Shown: positions 27,098 to 34,588 of the stretch, one piece after another
How positions within the stretch are numbered: position 1 is the stretch's first letter
How the letters are laid out: the number at the start of each line of letters is the position of its first letter
NCBI RefSeq assembly: GCF_900113285.1
Contig: NZ_FOOT01000003.1
Coordinates: forward strand, 186,001-250,000
DNA: 64,000 nt
From: Pontibacter chinhatensis
GTDB lineage: Bacteria; Bacteroidota; Bacteroidia; Cytophagales; Hymenobacteraceae
Reading direction: 5' to 3'
Notes under the pieces: generated by a model
The model's database searches: none
What the model saw: the letters and a program-made list of their open reading frames with translations, nothing else
What the model was told of the DNA's origin: nothing
Program-made: the position numbers and the translations under genes

Positions 27098-27388
27098 ATG
27101 AGCAGATTAACAAAGATTATAATTAGTGCTTTTGCCATACTTTTCGTCATCGCCTTACTTATTAATGTTATGATCTCCATAAAGATCAAAGAAACAGATG
27201 CGTTTATCGCCGCCCAAGAATACATAAAGGAAAATCCAGCGGTAATAGATGCGATAGGTGAGGTTGAAGGTTACTCTGAAGGAGGCAAAGCCTTCTTTAG
27301 CTATACAGTGAAGGGAAGCAGAGAGAATGCTCCTGTTCACGTTGTTTTAGAAAAAGACTCTTCTAAAGTATGGAGAGTTAAAGTGTAG
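27098..27388 (+). CDS. Coa1-like small membrane protein
   Basis: The 96-residue protein has one N-terminal membrane helix (about 6-27) and a C-terminal domain with AAQEYIKENPAVIDAIGEV and SYTVKGSRENAPVHVVLEKD, ending WRVKV. This pattern of helix plus small beta sheet resembles the cytochrome-oxidase assembly factor Coa1/Tim21 group. No cytochrome oxidase genes are nearby, so the role is inferred only from fold resemblance. It is more AT-rich than its neighbours. The stop codon lies in the left arm of a 10-bp stem (27382-27391 with 27402-27411). Confidence 0.65.
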   Translation: MSRLTKIIISAFAILFVIALLINVMISIKIKETDAFIAAQEYIKENPAVIDAIGEVEGYSEGGKAFFSYTVKGSRENAPVHVVLEKDSSKVWRVKV

Positions 27389-27410
27389 TGGTTCTATAGA
27401 TCCGCTACAC

Positions 27411-28562
27411 TAGAAGGCTTGCCAAAAGTTAGATATTTCTAATTTTCTGCAGGCCTTCGTTTTGTTTTGTACTTGCTAAGTTTTCTCTCCCAGCCGTAGT
27501 TCTGTTCACGTACCGGTTCTCTGGCCGCATCATACTTTGCCTCGATGTCTTCCCACAGCGGGGTGAGGGCTGACTTCTCAGTTACCACATCCATGGGCGT
27601 TTTTCCTTTCAGCGAGCTGTGGGCGCGGTGCCAGTTGTAGTGAAACTGCCACTCCTCCAGCCGGTCGTTTAGCTGGGGATCTTTTAGATTAGCCGCCACG
27701 TAGAACTCCTGCAAGTCAGTCTGCTGGCTTCGCTCCACTTTGCCGTTCAGATGGGGAGAGCGTGGTTTGACAGGCCGAAACTTAATGCCGTATTCACGGA
27801 GCTTCTCCTGGAAGGCAAGACCGAAAAACTCCCGCCCCCTGTCCGTTTGGACCCGCTGTACCGGGAAAGGCATCTGCTCGACCACCCGCTCCAGAAAGAG
27901 GGCAGAGTTTTTAGCAGTCCTCTTGGAGTAGGTGTATAGCACCCTAAAACGGCTACAGTCATCGATGGCTGTGTACTGGTAGATGCCGGTATCTATCTTG
28001 CAGACATCCATCTGAACCCTCTCCCCAGGAATATCTTTGGCGTAGCGCTTAAAATCCTTCTTCTTTCGATAGCGCTTGATCAGCTTCATGTTGTACTTCT
28101 CCAGCACCCGGGCTACGGTTGAAGGGGAGATCTTAATCTGATGGTGCAGAAGCAGGTGAGAGCAGATCCTGATCTTGCCGTAGCGATGGGTGTCTCGGGT
28201 GTCCAGGATTAGGTTGATCACCTCGTCGTCCCACTTCTGCCTGGCCATCCGGTGAGGCCTTCTGGAGCGGTCCCCCAATCCCTCCTCAGCCTGGCGTCTG
28301 ATCCACCGCTGCAGGGTGGAGCGGGCGATGCCGCAGCGGCGGGCAGCCTTGCTGATGGACCCCAGTTGTTGATAGACCTTGATCCAGTCTTCTCTGGCTT
28401 TCTTCTTCTGTTCCTGCTTATTCATAGCGATACAGATAAAAAATAGCTGTGGATTTATGGATAACTCTCTCGAGTTACCCACAAGTCCACAGCTTCAATA
28501 GTAGTAATATTACAAGATTAAATCAACACCCGTAACTGTAGCGCATCTTTTGAACCTTCACA
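27411..28562 (-). mobile_element. IS481-family insertion sequence
   Basis: A complete transposase gene is enclosed. The right end is proposed at 28562: read inward it starts TGTGAAGGTTCAAAAGATGC, close to the known TGTGAAG-type IS481 terminus. The left end is uncertain; AGAAGGCTTGCCAAAAG near 27411 is only a partial match. I could not identify a target duplication. The element holds no TATACTT or AAGTATA copy, unlike its surroundings. Confidence 0.6.
27439..28425 (-). CDS. IS481-family transposase
   Basis: The 328-residue protein begins with a helix-turn-helix (WIKVYQQLGSISKAARRCG) followed by a second HTH and an rve integrase core. The DDE residues are Asp140 (QMDVCKID), Asp195 (VQTDRGREF) and Glu231 (LNGKVERSQQTD), with 35 residues between the second Asp and the Glu as expected. 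I start it at MNKQEQKKK; 19 upstream codons are open. The frame is intact, so it may be active. Confidence 0.92.
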   Translation of the reverse strand: MNKQEQKKKAREDWIKVYQQLGSISKAARRCGIARSTLQRWIRRQAEEGLGDRSRRPHRMARQKWDDEVINLILDTRDTHRYGKIRICSHLLLHHQIKISPSTVARVLEKYNMKLIKRYRKKKDFKRYAKDIPGERVQMDVCKIDTGIYQYTAIDDCSRFRVLYTYSKRTAKNSALFLERVVEQMPFPVQRVQTDRGREFFGLAFQEKLREYGIKFRPVKPRSPHLNGKVERSQQTDLQEFYVAANLKDPQLNDRLEEWQFHYNWHRAHSSLKGKTPMDVVTEKSALTPLWEDIEAKYDAAREPVREQNYGWERKLSKYKTKRRPAEN

Positions 28563-28649
28563 GTTAAAGGTTTCAGGATAAACTAGATGCCTCTGCAGCC
28601 CCGGCAGGTTTATACTTGCCGGGGCTGCTATTTTATACTTTTATACTAT

Positions 28650-28705
28650 GTAGTGCCGGGTCCAACCACCCCTTACCCCTCCTTAGTCAAGGAGGGGAGC
28701 CTGTG
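28650..28705 (-). repeat. Hairpin module of the intergenic repeat, copy D
   Basis: The sequence from 28662 to 28701 is a diverged copy of the 40-bp module of copies A-C, including the hairpin CCCCTCCTTAGTCAAGGAGG and the CCAACCACCCC tail in minus orientation. The GCCGGG flank is also shared with copy B. The rest of the large repeat is missing here. Confidence 0.8.
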
Positions 28706-28818
28706 CTATCAATACAGCAGCCTGTTTGCCTTGTAGCTGTTGCTTAACCTCCCTTCTACCAAGATCCTTACAGGATGACAGGAGAAGATGAGCAGGAATG
28801 GTTAAAGCTCCTTTAACT

Positions 28819-28845
28819 CTCTAACTCCTAAACTCTCTAACTCCT
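28819..28845 (-). repeat. 27-nt pyrimidine repeat next to a stop codon, copy 2
   Basis: This copy is identical over 27 nt to 22863-22889 and ends on the first base of the GH3-like stop codon. Confidence 0.8.
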
Positions 28846-30362
28846 TATAGTCCGTTCACTTCCATTATTTCCTCCAAGTACTCGCGGGTGTTGCTGAGGC
28901 GGGGAACTTTGTTTTGGCCACCCAGCTTGCCTTTGTGGCTGAGCCAGTTGAGGAAAGTGCCTACTGGGGCGGCATGCACCAACGGTTCCTGCAGGGCGAT
29001 GTCGTTCTGGCGTTTGGCGTCGTAGTCGGAGTTTACCTCGCGCAGCTTCTCATCCAGCACCTGCGTAAACCGCTTCAGGTCACTTGGCTCCTTCTCAAAT
29101 TCTATTAGCCACTCGTGGCCGCCACGCTTGTCGTTCTCCAGGTAAATCGGCGCAGCTGTGAAGTTAGAAATCACGGCCCCGGTGGCATCACAGGCAGCGG
29201 TGATGGCTACCTCTGCATTCTCTACAATCACCTCCTCGCCAAAGGCATTGATAAAGTGCTTGGTACGGCCCGATATCTTGATGCGGTATGGGCTCAGGCT
29301 GGTAAAACGGATCGTGTCGCCGATTTTATAGCGCCACAATCCGGCGTTGGTCGAAATCACAAGGGCGTAATTTTTCCCAAGTTCCACCTGGTCCAGCGTC
29401 AGCGTTTTAGGATGCTCTTCTTCGAATTGGTCCATCGGAATGAACTCATAGTAAACGCCGTAGTCCAGCATCAGCAGCATTTCGTCTTCTGTGCCGGCCT
29501 GGTCCTGTATCCCGAAGAAGCCCTCGGAGGCGTTGTATACTTCCAGGTAATTCATTTGGCTGGATGGGATCAGCTCTCTAAAAAGCTGGCGGTACGGGCC
29601 AAAGGCCACAGCCCCGTGCGTGAACAGCTCCAGGTTGGGCCATACTTCCAGGATGTTACTTTTGCCGGTTACCTCCAGGATGCGCTTCAGCAACACAAAA
29701 GTCCAGGTGGGCACGCCACTGAGGCTAGTCACGTTCTCTTTTACGGTTACCTCCACCATCTTCTCTATCTTCTCCTCCCACTTGTCCATCAGAGCCACTT
29801 TAAGTGGAGGCGTGCGCATGGCCTCGGCCCAGATGGGCAGGTTCTGCATGATCACTGCCGACACGTCGCCGCAATTTACTTTGGCGTTAAACTCGCTGGG
29901 GCGGTGACTGCCGCCAATAGAGAGGCCCTTGCCGGTAAAGAGCTTGGTATCGGGGTAGAGGTTAACGTAGATGGAGAGCATGTCCTTGCCGCCCTTGTAG
30001 TGGCAGTCTTCCAAGGACTCCGGGCTAACGGGAATATACTTGCTGCGGGCGTTGGTCGTGCCCGAGGATTTGGCGAACCACTCAATTTTGGAAGGCCACA
30101 GCACGTTCTGTTCACCCTTCATCATGCGCTCAATGTAAGGATACATGTCCTCGTAAGCACTGATGGGCACCCGCTCCTGAAACTCCTGCACGCTCAGGCT
30201 ATCGCCGTAGCCATACTTTTTGCCCCACTCTGTACTTTTAGCCGTGCTGATCAGGTCCTGAAACAGCTCCAACTGTACCTCATGCGGGTATTTCCGAAAC
30301 AGATCAATGTCATGGATCCGCTTCTTCATCACCCACGTCAGTATCGAATTTAGTATTTCCAA
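28845..30362 (-). CDS. GH3-family acyl-acid amido synthetase-like protein
   Basis: The 505-residue protein belongs to the GH3 adenylate-forming family (auxin- and jasmonate-conjugating enzymes of plants, with many bacterial relatives). The ATP-binding motifs seen are FAKSSGTTNARSKYIP (about 96-111), YNASEGFFGIQ (about 281-291, the second ATP motif) and WRYKIGDTIRFTS (about 346-358). Bacterial GH3 proteins presumably adenylate a carboxylic acid and join it to an amine, but substrates are unknown. It lies upstream of repeat copy D and downstream of a four-helix-bundle gene. Confidence 0.88.
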   Translation of the reverse strand: MEILNSILTWVMKKRIHDIDLFRKYPHEVQLELFQDLISTAKSTEWGKKYGYGDSLSVQEFQERVPISAYEDMYPYIERMMKGEQNVLWPSKIEWFAKSSGTTNARSKYIPVSPESLEDCHYKGGKDMLSIYVNLYPDTKLFTGKGLSIGGSHRPSEFNAKVNCGDVSAVIMQNLPIWAEAMRTPPLKVALMDKWEEKIEKMVEVTVKENVTSLSGVPTWTFVLLKRILEVTGKSNILEVWPNLELFTHGAVAFGPYRQLFRELIPSSQMNYLEVYNASEGFFGIQDQAGTEDEMLLMLDYGVYYEFIPMDQFEEEHPKTLTLDQVELGKNYALVISTNAGLWRYKIGDTIRFTSLSPYRIKISGRTKHFINAFGEEVIVENAEVAITAACDATGAVISNFTAAPIYLENDKRGGHEWLIEFEKEPSDLKRFTQVLDEKLREVNSDYDAKRQNDIALQEPLVHAAPVGTFLNWLSHKGKLGGQNKVPRLSNTREYLEEIMEVNGL

Positions 30363-30369
30363 AGGTTAG

Positions 30370-30400
30370 TAATTGCTAGTTGTTGATTGCTGATTGTTCA
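30370..30400. repeat. Left flank of the four-helix-bundle gene (inverted repeat)
   Basis: TTGTTGATTGCTGATTGTT (30380-30398) is, in reverse complement, closely similar to AATCAACAATTCACAATCAG on the other side of the gene (30808-30827). Both share ACAATCAGCAAT. Confidence 0.55.
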
Positions 30401-30404
30401 TAGG

Positions 30405-30785
30405 TTAATCTTTCAGATTCTCGTTCGTCAGCTTTATCAAACCATTTATTAATTTGGGCAATTTTTGTAGTTCCGCAAACACTTGTTCATACTCTTCCTG
30501 GCTCAACAGTTTTCTGATCCGGCTCTTTTCATTCCAGTCGTAGCATTCAAACACAGAACCTCTCGCGTACCTATAAAACTTAATTTTATCCTTCTTGTTA
30601 TATCTCCCAAACCCTTCTGCAATGTTAGCAGAAATACTGTCAACGGCGCTAGTAAACTGTATGCCAACTGTGTTCTTAGGAAAGTAATCCCAAACATCTA
30701 CTCTTGCCCAGACATAGTTGCTCAGATTGAAAGCTACCTTGTATGACTCTAAGTCATTTAGTTGATGATGTTTTTTCCCGTTCAT
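30405..30785 (-). CDS. Four-helix-bundle protein (S23-type)
   Basis: The 126-residue protein shows the S23/IVP-like four-helix-bundle signature: LESYKVAFNLSNYVW, TSAVDSISANIAEGFGRYNKKD and KFYRYARGSVFECYDW. Such proteins were first noticed in 23S rRNA intervening sequences and are related to the Avd accessory protein of diversity-generating retroelements; here there is no rRNA and no reverse transcriptase nearby. The gene is more AT-rich than its surroundings and is flanked by related inverted sequences, which suggests insertion between the GH3-like gene and lptB. Confidence 0.88.
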   Translation of the reverse strand: MNGKKHHQLNDLESYKVAFNLSNYVWARVDVWDYFPKNTVGIQFTSAVDSISANIAEGFGRYNKKDKIKFYRYARGSVFECYDWNEKSRIRKLLSQEEYEQVFAELQKLPKLINGLIKLTNENLKD

Positions 30786-30800
30786 GGTTTCACTCTACGA

Positions 30801-30830
30801 GAAAAGCAATCAACAATTCACAATCAGCAA
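30801..30830. repeat. Right flank of the four-helix-bundle gene (inverted repeat)
   Basis: AGCAATCAACAATTCACAAT (30805-30824) and the following CAGCAAT match the left flank at 30370-30400 in inverted orientation. The repeat runs up to the lptB stop. Confidence 0.55.
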
Positions 30831-31562
30831 TTAAATCTTCCGCTTCAGCTCGAAGTGCTTGCCCAGGTATACGCGGCGCACCTGCTCGTCGGCTGCCAAC
30901 TCTTCGGCGGTGCCGGCTTTCAGGATCTTTCCCTCAAACAGCAGGTAAGCCCTGTCGGTAATGGACAGGGTCTCGTTTACGTTGTGGTCGGTGATGAGGA
31001 TGCCGATGTTTTTGTTCTTCAGCTTGGCCACGATGCTCTGGATTTCCTCCACGGCAATAGGGTCTACGCCGGCAAAAGGCTCATCGAGTAATACGAACTT
31101 AGGGTCTACGGCCAGGGCGCGGGCAATCTCGGTGCGGCGGCGCTCGCCACCGCTCAGCACAATACCTTTGTTCTTGCGCACGTGCGTCAGTGAAAACTCC
31201 TCCAGCAGCTCCTCCACCTTTTCATACTGCGCCTTTTTGGGCAGGTCGGTCATTTCTAATACCGATAAGATGTTTTCCTCCACCGTCAGTTGCCTGAACA
31301 CGGATGCCTCCTGCGCCAGGTACCCTACCCCGCGCTTGGCCCGCTTATACATGGGTAGATCCGTTATGTCTTCCTTATCCAGATAAATCCGACCGGAGTT
31401 TGGCTTCACCAAGCCCACAATCATGTAGAAAGATGTGGTTTTTCCGGCACCGTTAGGCCCCAGCAACCCCACAATTTCGCCCTGGTTTACCTCCACACTT
31501 ACGTCGTTTACAACGGTGCGGGATTTATATTTCTTTATCAGGTGTTCAGCTCTCAATATCAT
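30831..31562 (-). CDS. lptB: LPS export ABC transporter ATP-binding protein
   Basis: The 243-residue ATPase drives LPS extraction from the inner membrane by the LptBFGC complex. It shows Walker A (GPNGAGKTT, about 36-44), the signature [15 protein letters not shown] (about 135-149), Walker B ([13 protein letters not shown]) and [10 protein letters not shown] with the switch histidine. I start it at [12 protein letters not shown]; the twelve codons upstream are not conserved. lptC lies at 40.3 kb in a different operon. Confidence 0.93.
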   Translation of the reverse strand: MILRAEHLIKKYKSRTVVNDVSVEVNQGEIVGLLGPNGAGKTTSFYMIVGLVKPNSGRIYLDKEDITDLPMYKRAKRGVGYLAQEASVFRQLTVEENILSVLEMTDLPKKAQYEKVEELLEEFSLTHVRKNKGIVLSGGERRRTEIARALAVDPKFVLLDEPFAGVDPIAVEEIQSIVAKLKNKNIGILITDHNVNETLSITDRAYLLFEGKILKAGTAEELAADEQVRRVYLGKHFELKRKI

Positions 31563-31761
31563 CGTGGCTAAATTACGCATAATGCCGACTTCCTGCAATG
31601 AGAATGCCAGGTAGTGACCGCTTTACATTACCTATTATATATTAAAAGAATACTATTAAAACAAATCCAACAATCTATATAATCCTATTAACCAACTATT
31701 GCCTCATCTTAATTTAATATTTAATTTGATACACGCTTACAATCTTCAACCTTACTTACTT

Positions 31762-32583
31762 ATGACCTTACGTTTATTGTTCCCGGCCTGCCGGAGGCTT
31801 ATCCTCTCGGCTTTGCTGGTCTGCAGCGCTACAGCTGTAGCCACAGCTTCTGGTGGTACCTCTGCCAACGAGCCTAAAGCCGCTTCTTCAGAGAGTAACA
31901 GCACCACTACAGTGGTAAGGGGCATAGACGTATCGAGGTGGCAGAAAGAGATTGACTGGACGCTGGTGAGCCAGTCGGACATGGCCTTTTCTTTTATAAA
32001 GGCAACTGAAGGCAGCTACTGGCAAGACCCGTTCTTTAACCGCAACTGGGAAGAAACCAAACGCCATGGCATTAAGCGCGGTGCCTATCACTTCTACAGG
32101 CCAACTGCGCCGGTTGAGGAGCAAATACAGGTTTTTACAAGCACCGTGAACCTGGAGCCCGGCGACCTTCCGCCTGTGCTGGACCTGGAGGTGATGGATA
32201 AAAACGTATCTCCGGAGCAGCTGCGCAAGGATGTGCGGACATGGCTGGAGGCCGTTACGGCACACTACGGCGTGCGGCCCATCATTTACACAGGCCAGAA
32301 CTATTACCGGCGCTATCTGAAGGGCCATTTCCCGGAGTATAAATTCTGGATTGCGCGCTACAGCGATGTAAAACCCGAAACATACCACACCGACAACTGG
32401 ATGTTCTGGCAGTTTACCGACCGCGGCTCCGTGGCGGGTATAGATGCTGCCGTGGATATCAACTTTTTTGCCGGCGACTTTGAGCAGCTGCGCCAGCTAT
32501 GCGTGCCCGAGTTTATCGTCTACAGCCGCTACGACCAGGAAAGCCCGCTCTCGCAGCTAAAGCACCTGCAGCCGCTGCCGTAG
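31762..32583 (+). CDS. Secreted GH25 lysozyme-like muramidase
   Basis: The 273-residue protein has a signal peptide (about 1-28), a short Ser/Thr-rich linker and a GH25 barrel. Motifs are RGIDVSRWQKEIDW (first active-site Asp), FIKATEGSYWQDPFF, RGAYHFYRP, PPVLDLEV (the Asp-x-Glu pair of the family), PIIYTGQNYY and FWIARYSD. It should cleave the MurNAc-GlcNAc bond of peptidoglycan in the periplasm or outside. I start it at MTLRLLFPACRR because this gives a clean signal peptide; 21 more codons are open upstream. Confidence 0.9.
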   Translation: MTLRLLFPACRRLILSALLVCSATAVATASGGTSANEPKAASSESNSTTTVVRGIDVSRWQKEIDWTLVSQSDMAFSFIKATEGSYWQDPFFNRNWEETKRHGIKRGAYHFYRPTAPVEEQIQVFTSTVNLEPGDLPPVLDLEVMDKNVSPEQLRKDVRTWLEAVTAHYGVRPIIYTGQNYYRRYLKGHFPEYKFWIARYSDVKPETYHTDNWMFWQFTDRGSVAGIDAAVDINFFAGDFEQLRQLCVPEFIVYSRYDQESPLSQLKHLQPLP

Positions 32584-32616
32584 GTTTATACTTTAGTATA
32601 CTTTATACTTCAAACA

Positions 32617-32643
32617 AAAAGGCTCCCTTACCGGGAGCCTTTA
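32617..32643. terminator. Bidirectional terminator between the lysozyme gene and recJ
   Basis: AAGGCTCCC (32619-32627) pairs with GGGAGCCTT around a short loop, with A- and T-runs at the two ends. TATACTT motifs crowd the 35 bp before it. Confidence 0.85.
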
Positions 32644-32644
32644 C

Positions 32645-34351
32645 TTATTTTATGCGGATGTCTTTGATGCGGAGCTGCAGCGTGATGACGCCCCGGAACT
32701 CATTTTCCTCAATCGTATAACACACATCAAACGGAATACCCTTGCTGATTCTCTCGTAGTAATCACTCAGCCCAAAGCCGATGGCATCGATGTTAAAGTA
32801 GCCGTCCTGGGTTAGGCGCAGCTTCAGGTGCGAATCGCCGACTACGCGTACGCTGCCGGTATCATAGACGCACTCTGACACGAACACCGGGCGCATGTTG
32901 CCGGGGCCAAAGGGCTCCATCTGCCGCACGATGTTGTAGAAGTTGCGGGTAATCTGGTTTAGCTTGAGCGGCGCATCAATCTCAATTTGTGGTATTTTCT
33001 GCTCTTCGGTAATGGTATTGGCTACTACCTCTTCAAAGCGCTTCCTGAAGGCAGGGATATTCTCTACTGGCAGCGTAAGCCCTGCCGCGTACATATGGCC
33101 GCCAAACTGGTCCAGCAGGTCAGAGCAGCTCTCGATGGCATCGTGCACGTTAAATCCATGCACCGACCTGGCCGAGCCAGAGGCCTTGCCGTTGGACTGG
33201 GTAAGTATAATGGTGGGGCGGTAGTAATGCTCAATGCAGCGCGAGGCCACAATCCCGATTACGCCTTTGTGCCAGGAGTCTTTGTACAGCACAGTGGAGC
33301 TTGCGTTACGCAGGAAATCATCCTGCTCTATCATCTGCAAGGCCTCTTTGGTGATATTACTGTCCTTGTCGCGGCGCTCCTTGTTCGACTCATTGATGAT
33401 ATCGGCCATTTTAAAGGCCTCTTCCTTTGTCTGGGCCAGCAGCATGCGTACCGAGTTCTTGGCATCGCCCATGCGCCCGGCGGCGTTAATGCGCGGTGCA
33501 AACCCAAACACAATGCTGGTAATGTCCATCTCGCTGCGTATGTCGGCCAGCTCTTTCAGGGCGGCTAAGCCTGGCCGCATGGGTTGCGGGCCGTTCAGAT
33601 ACTTCAGACCAAAGTATGCAAGGATGCGGTTTTCCCCGGTAATGGGTACGATATCGGCGGCTATACTTACCACCAACAGATCCAGCAGCCGGTAAGCCTC
33701 CCGTTGGTCTATATCATTCTGCATACAGAACGCCTGCAGCAGCTTAAAGCCTACCCCGCAGCCGGAGAGCTCTTTGTAGGGATAAGGGCAATCCACCTGC
33801 TTGGGGTCCAGCACGGCCACTGCCTGTGGGATGTCCTCGTCGGGCAGGTGGTGGTCGCAGATGATGAAGTCGATGCCTTTGGTAGAGGCATAAGCCACCT
33901 TGTCTGCGGACTTTATACCACAGTCGAGGCTGATGATGAGCGTGAAGCCATGCTCGGCCGCCCAGTCAATGCCCTGGCTCGATACGCCGTAGCCTTCTTT
34001 ATACCTGTCGGGAATGTAAAAATCGATGCTGGAAGTATAGTTGCGCAGGAAGCCATACATGAGGGCTACGGAGGTGGTGCCATCCACGTCGTAATCGCCA
34101 TAGACCAGGATGCGCTCGTTGCGGTGCAGGGCTTCGTTCAGGCGGTTCACGGCGCGGTCCATGTCCTTCATCAGGAAAGGGTCGTGGAGGTCCTGCAGGG
34201 AGGGGCGGAAAAAGTGCCTGGCCTCGTCGAAGGTGCAGATGCCGCGCTGGCAAAGTACAGAAGCCAATGTGGCACTTATTTTTAGCTCCTCTGCAAGCCG
34301 CTGCACTACCTCTGCCGGTGCCTCCGGGCTAATTACCCACCTTTTCTCCAT
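32645..34351 (-). CDS. recJ: Single-stranded-DNA-specific exonuclease RecJ
   Basis: The 568-residue protein is a 5'-3' ssDNA exonuclease of the DHH superfamily used in recombination and mismatch repair. Motifs are VYGDYDVDGTTSVAL (about 68-82), SLDCGIKS, ICDHHLPDE (DHH) and INAAGRMGDA in the DHHA1 part, with a C-terminal OB-like domain. I start it at MEKRWVISPEAP, five codons inside the longest frame, because this is the usual N-terminus. Confidence 0.94.
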   Translation of the reverse strand: MEKRWVISPEAPAEVVQRLAEELKISATLASVLCQRGICTFDEARHFFRPSLQDLHDPFLMKDMDRAVNRLNEALHRNERILVYGDYDVDGTTSVALMYGFLRNYTSSIDFYIPDRYKEGYGVSSQGIDWAAEHGFTLIISLDCGIKSADKVAYASTKGIDFIICDHHLPDEDIPQAVAVLDPKQVDCPYPYKELSGCGVGFKLLQAFCMQNDIDQREAYRLLDLLVVSIAADIVPITGENRILAYFGLKYLNGPQPMRPGLAALKELADIRSEMDITSIVFGFAPRINAAGRMGDAKNSVRMLLAQTKEEAFKMADIINESNKERRDKDSNITKEALQMIEQDDFLRNASSTVLYKDSWHKGVIGIVASRCIEHYYRPTIILTQSNGKASGSARSVHGFNVHDAIESCSDLLDQFGGHMYAAGLTLPVENIPAFRKRFEEVVANTITEEQKIPQIEIDAPLKLNQITRNFYNIVRQMEPFGPGNMRPVFVSECVYDTGSVRVVGDSHLKLRLTQDGYFNIDAIGFGLSDYYERISKGIPFDVCYTIEENEFRGVITLQLRIKDIRIK

Positions 34352-34443
34352 AAACTCTTGCTGCACTATACTTGTTCTGTCGCAAAGGTAGTTAATTTAA
34401 CCTGCACCTGCCTGGTCTGATTTCCCTTCACGCTTTATTTTGC

Positions 34444-34451
34444 TACTTTTG
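34444..34451 (+). promoter_or_regulatory. -7 element before a short membrane-peptide gene
   Basis: TACTTTTG fits TAnnTTTG, with TTTC (one mismatch to TTTG) 19 bp upstream at 34421-34424. The predicted transcript would start only about 11 nt before the GTG. Confidence 0.5.
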
Positions 34452-34468
34452 CAACCTTAACAGGAATA

Positions 34469-34582
34469 GTGGTGAAACGATTCAGAGAAACTTACGAAAA
34501 GTATAAAAACTACTCTTTGGACCTGATTATGTATGGGTTCTTCCTGGTCTTTATACTTATCCTCTTTATTTTCTTCTCTTAA
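34469..34582 (+). CDS. 37-residue single-span membrane peptide
   Basis: A short frame opens with GTG (34469; a second GTG follows at once) and encodes a basic, amphipathic N-terminus (KRFRETYEKYKNYSLD) and one very hydrophobic C-terminal helix (GFFLVFILILFIFFS). The sequence composition is that of a real tail-anchored peptide, and a promoter element precedes it. It sits divergent from recJ and its end faces the stop of the TPR gene, six bases away. No family is recognised; start codon and reality need confirmation by conservation. Confidence 0.6.
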   Translation: MVKRFRETYEKYKNYSLDLIMYGFFLVFILILFIFFS

Positions 34583-34588
34583 CGGAGA

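Noticed and set aside
29115..30353. Open frame of 412 codons on the plus strand
   Set aside because: It is antisense to the GH3-like gene, whose motifs are clear; the plus-strand product is unlike any protein family I know.
30405..30785. Diversity-generating retroelement accessory protein (Avd)
   Set aside because: The four-helix bundle is related to Avd, but no reverse transcriptase, template repeat or variable repeat is nearby.
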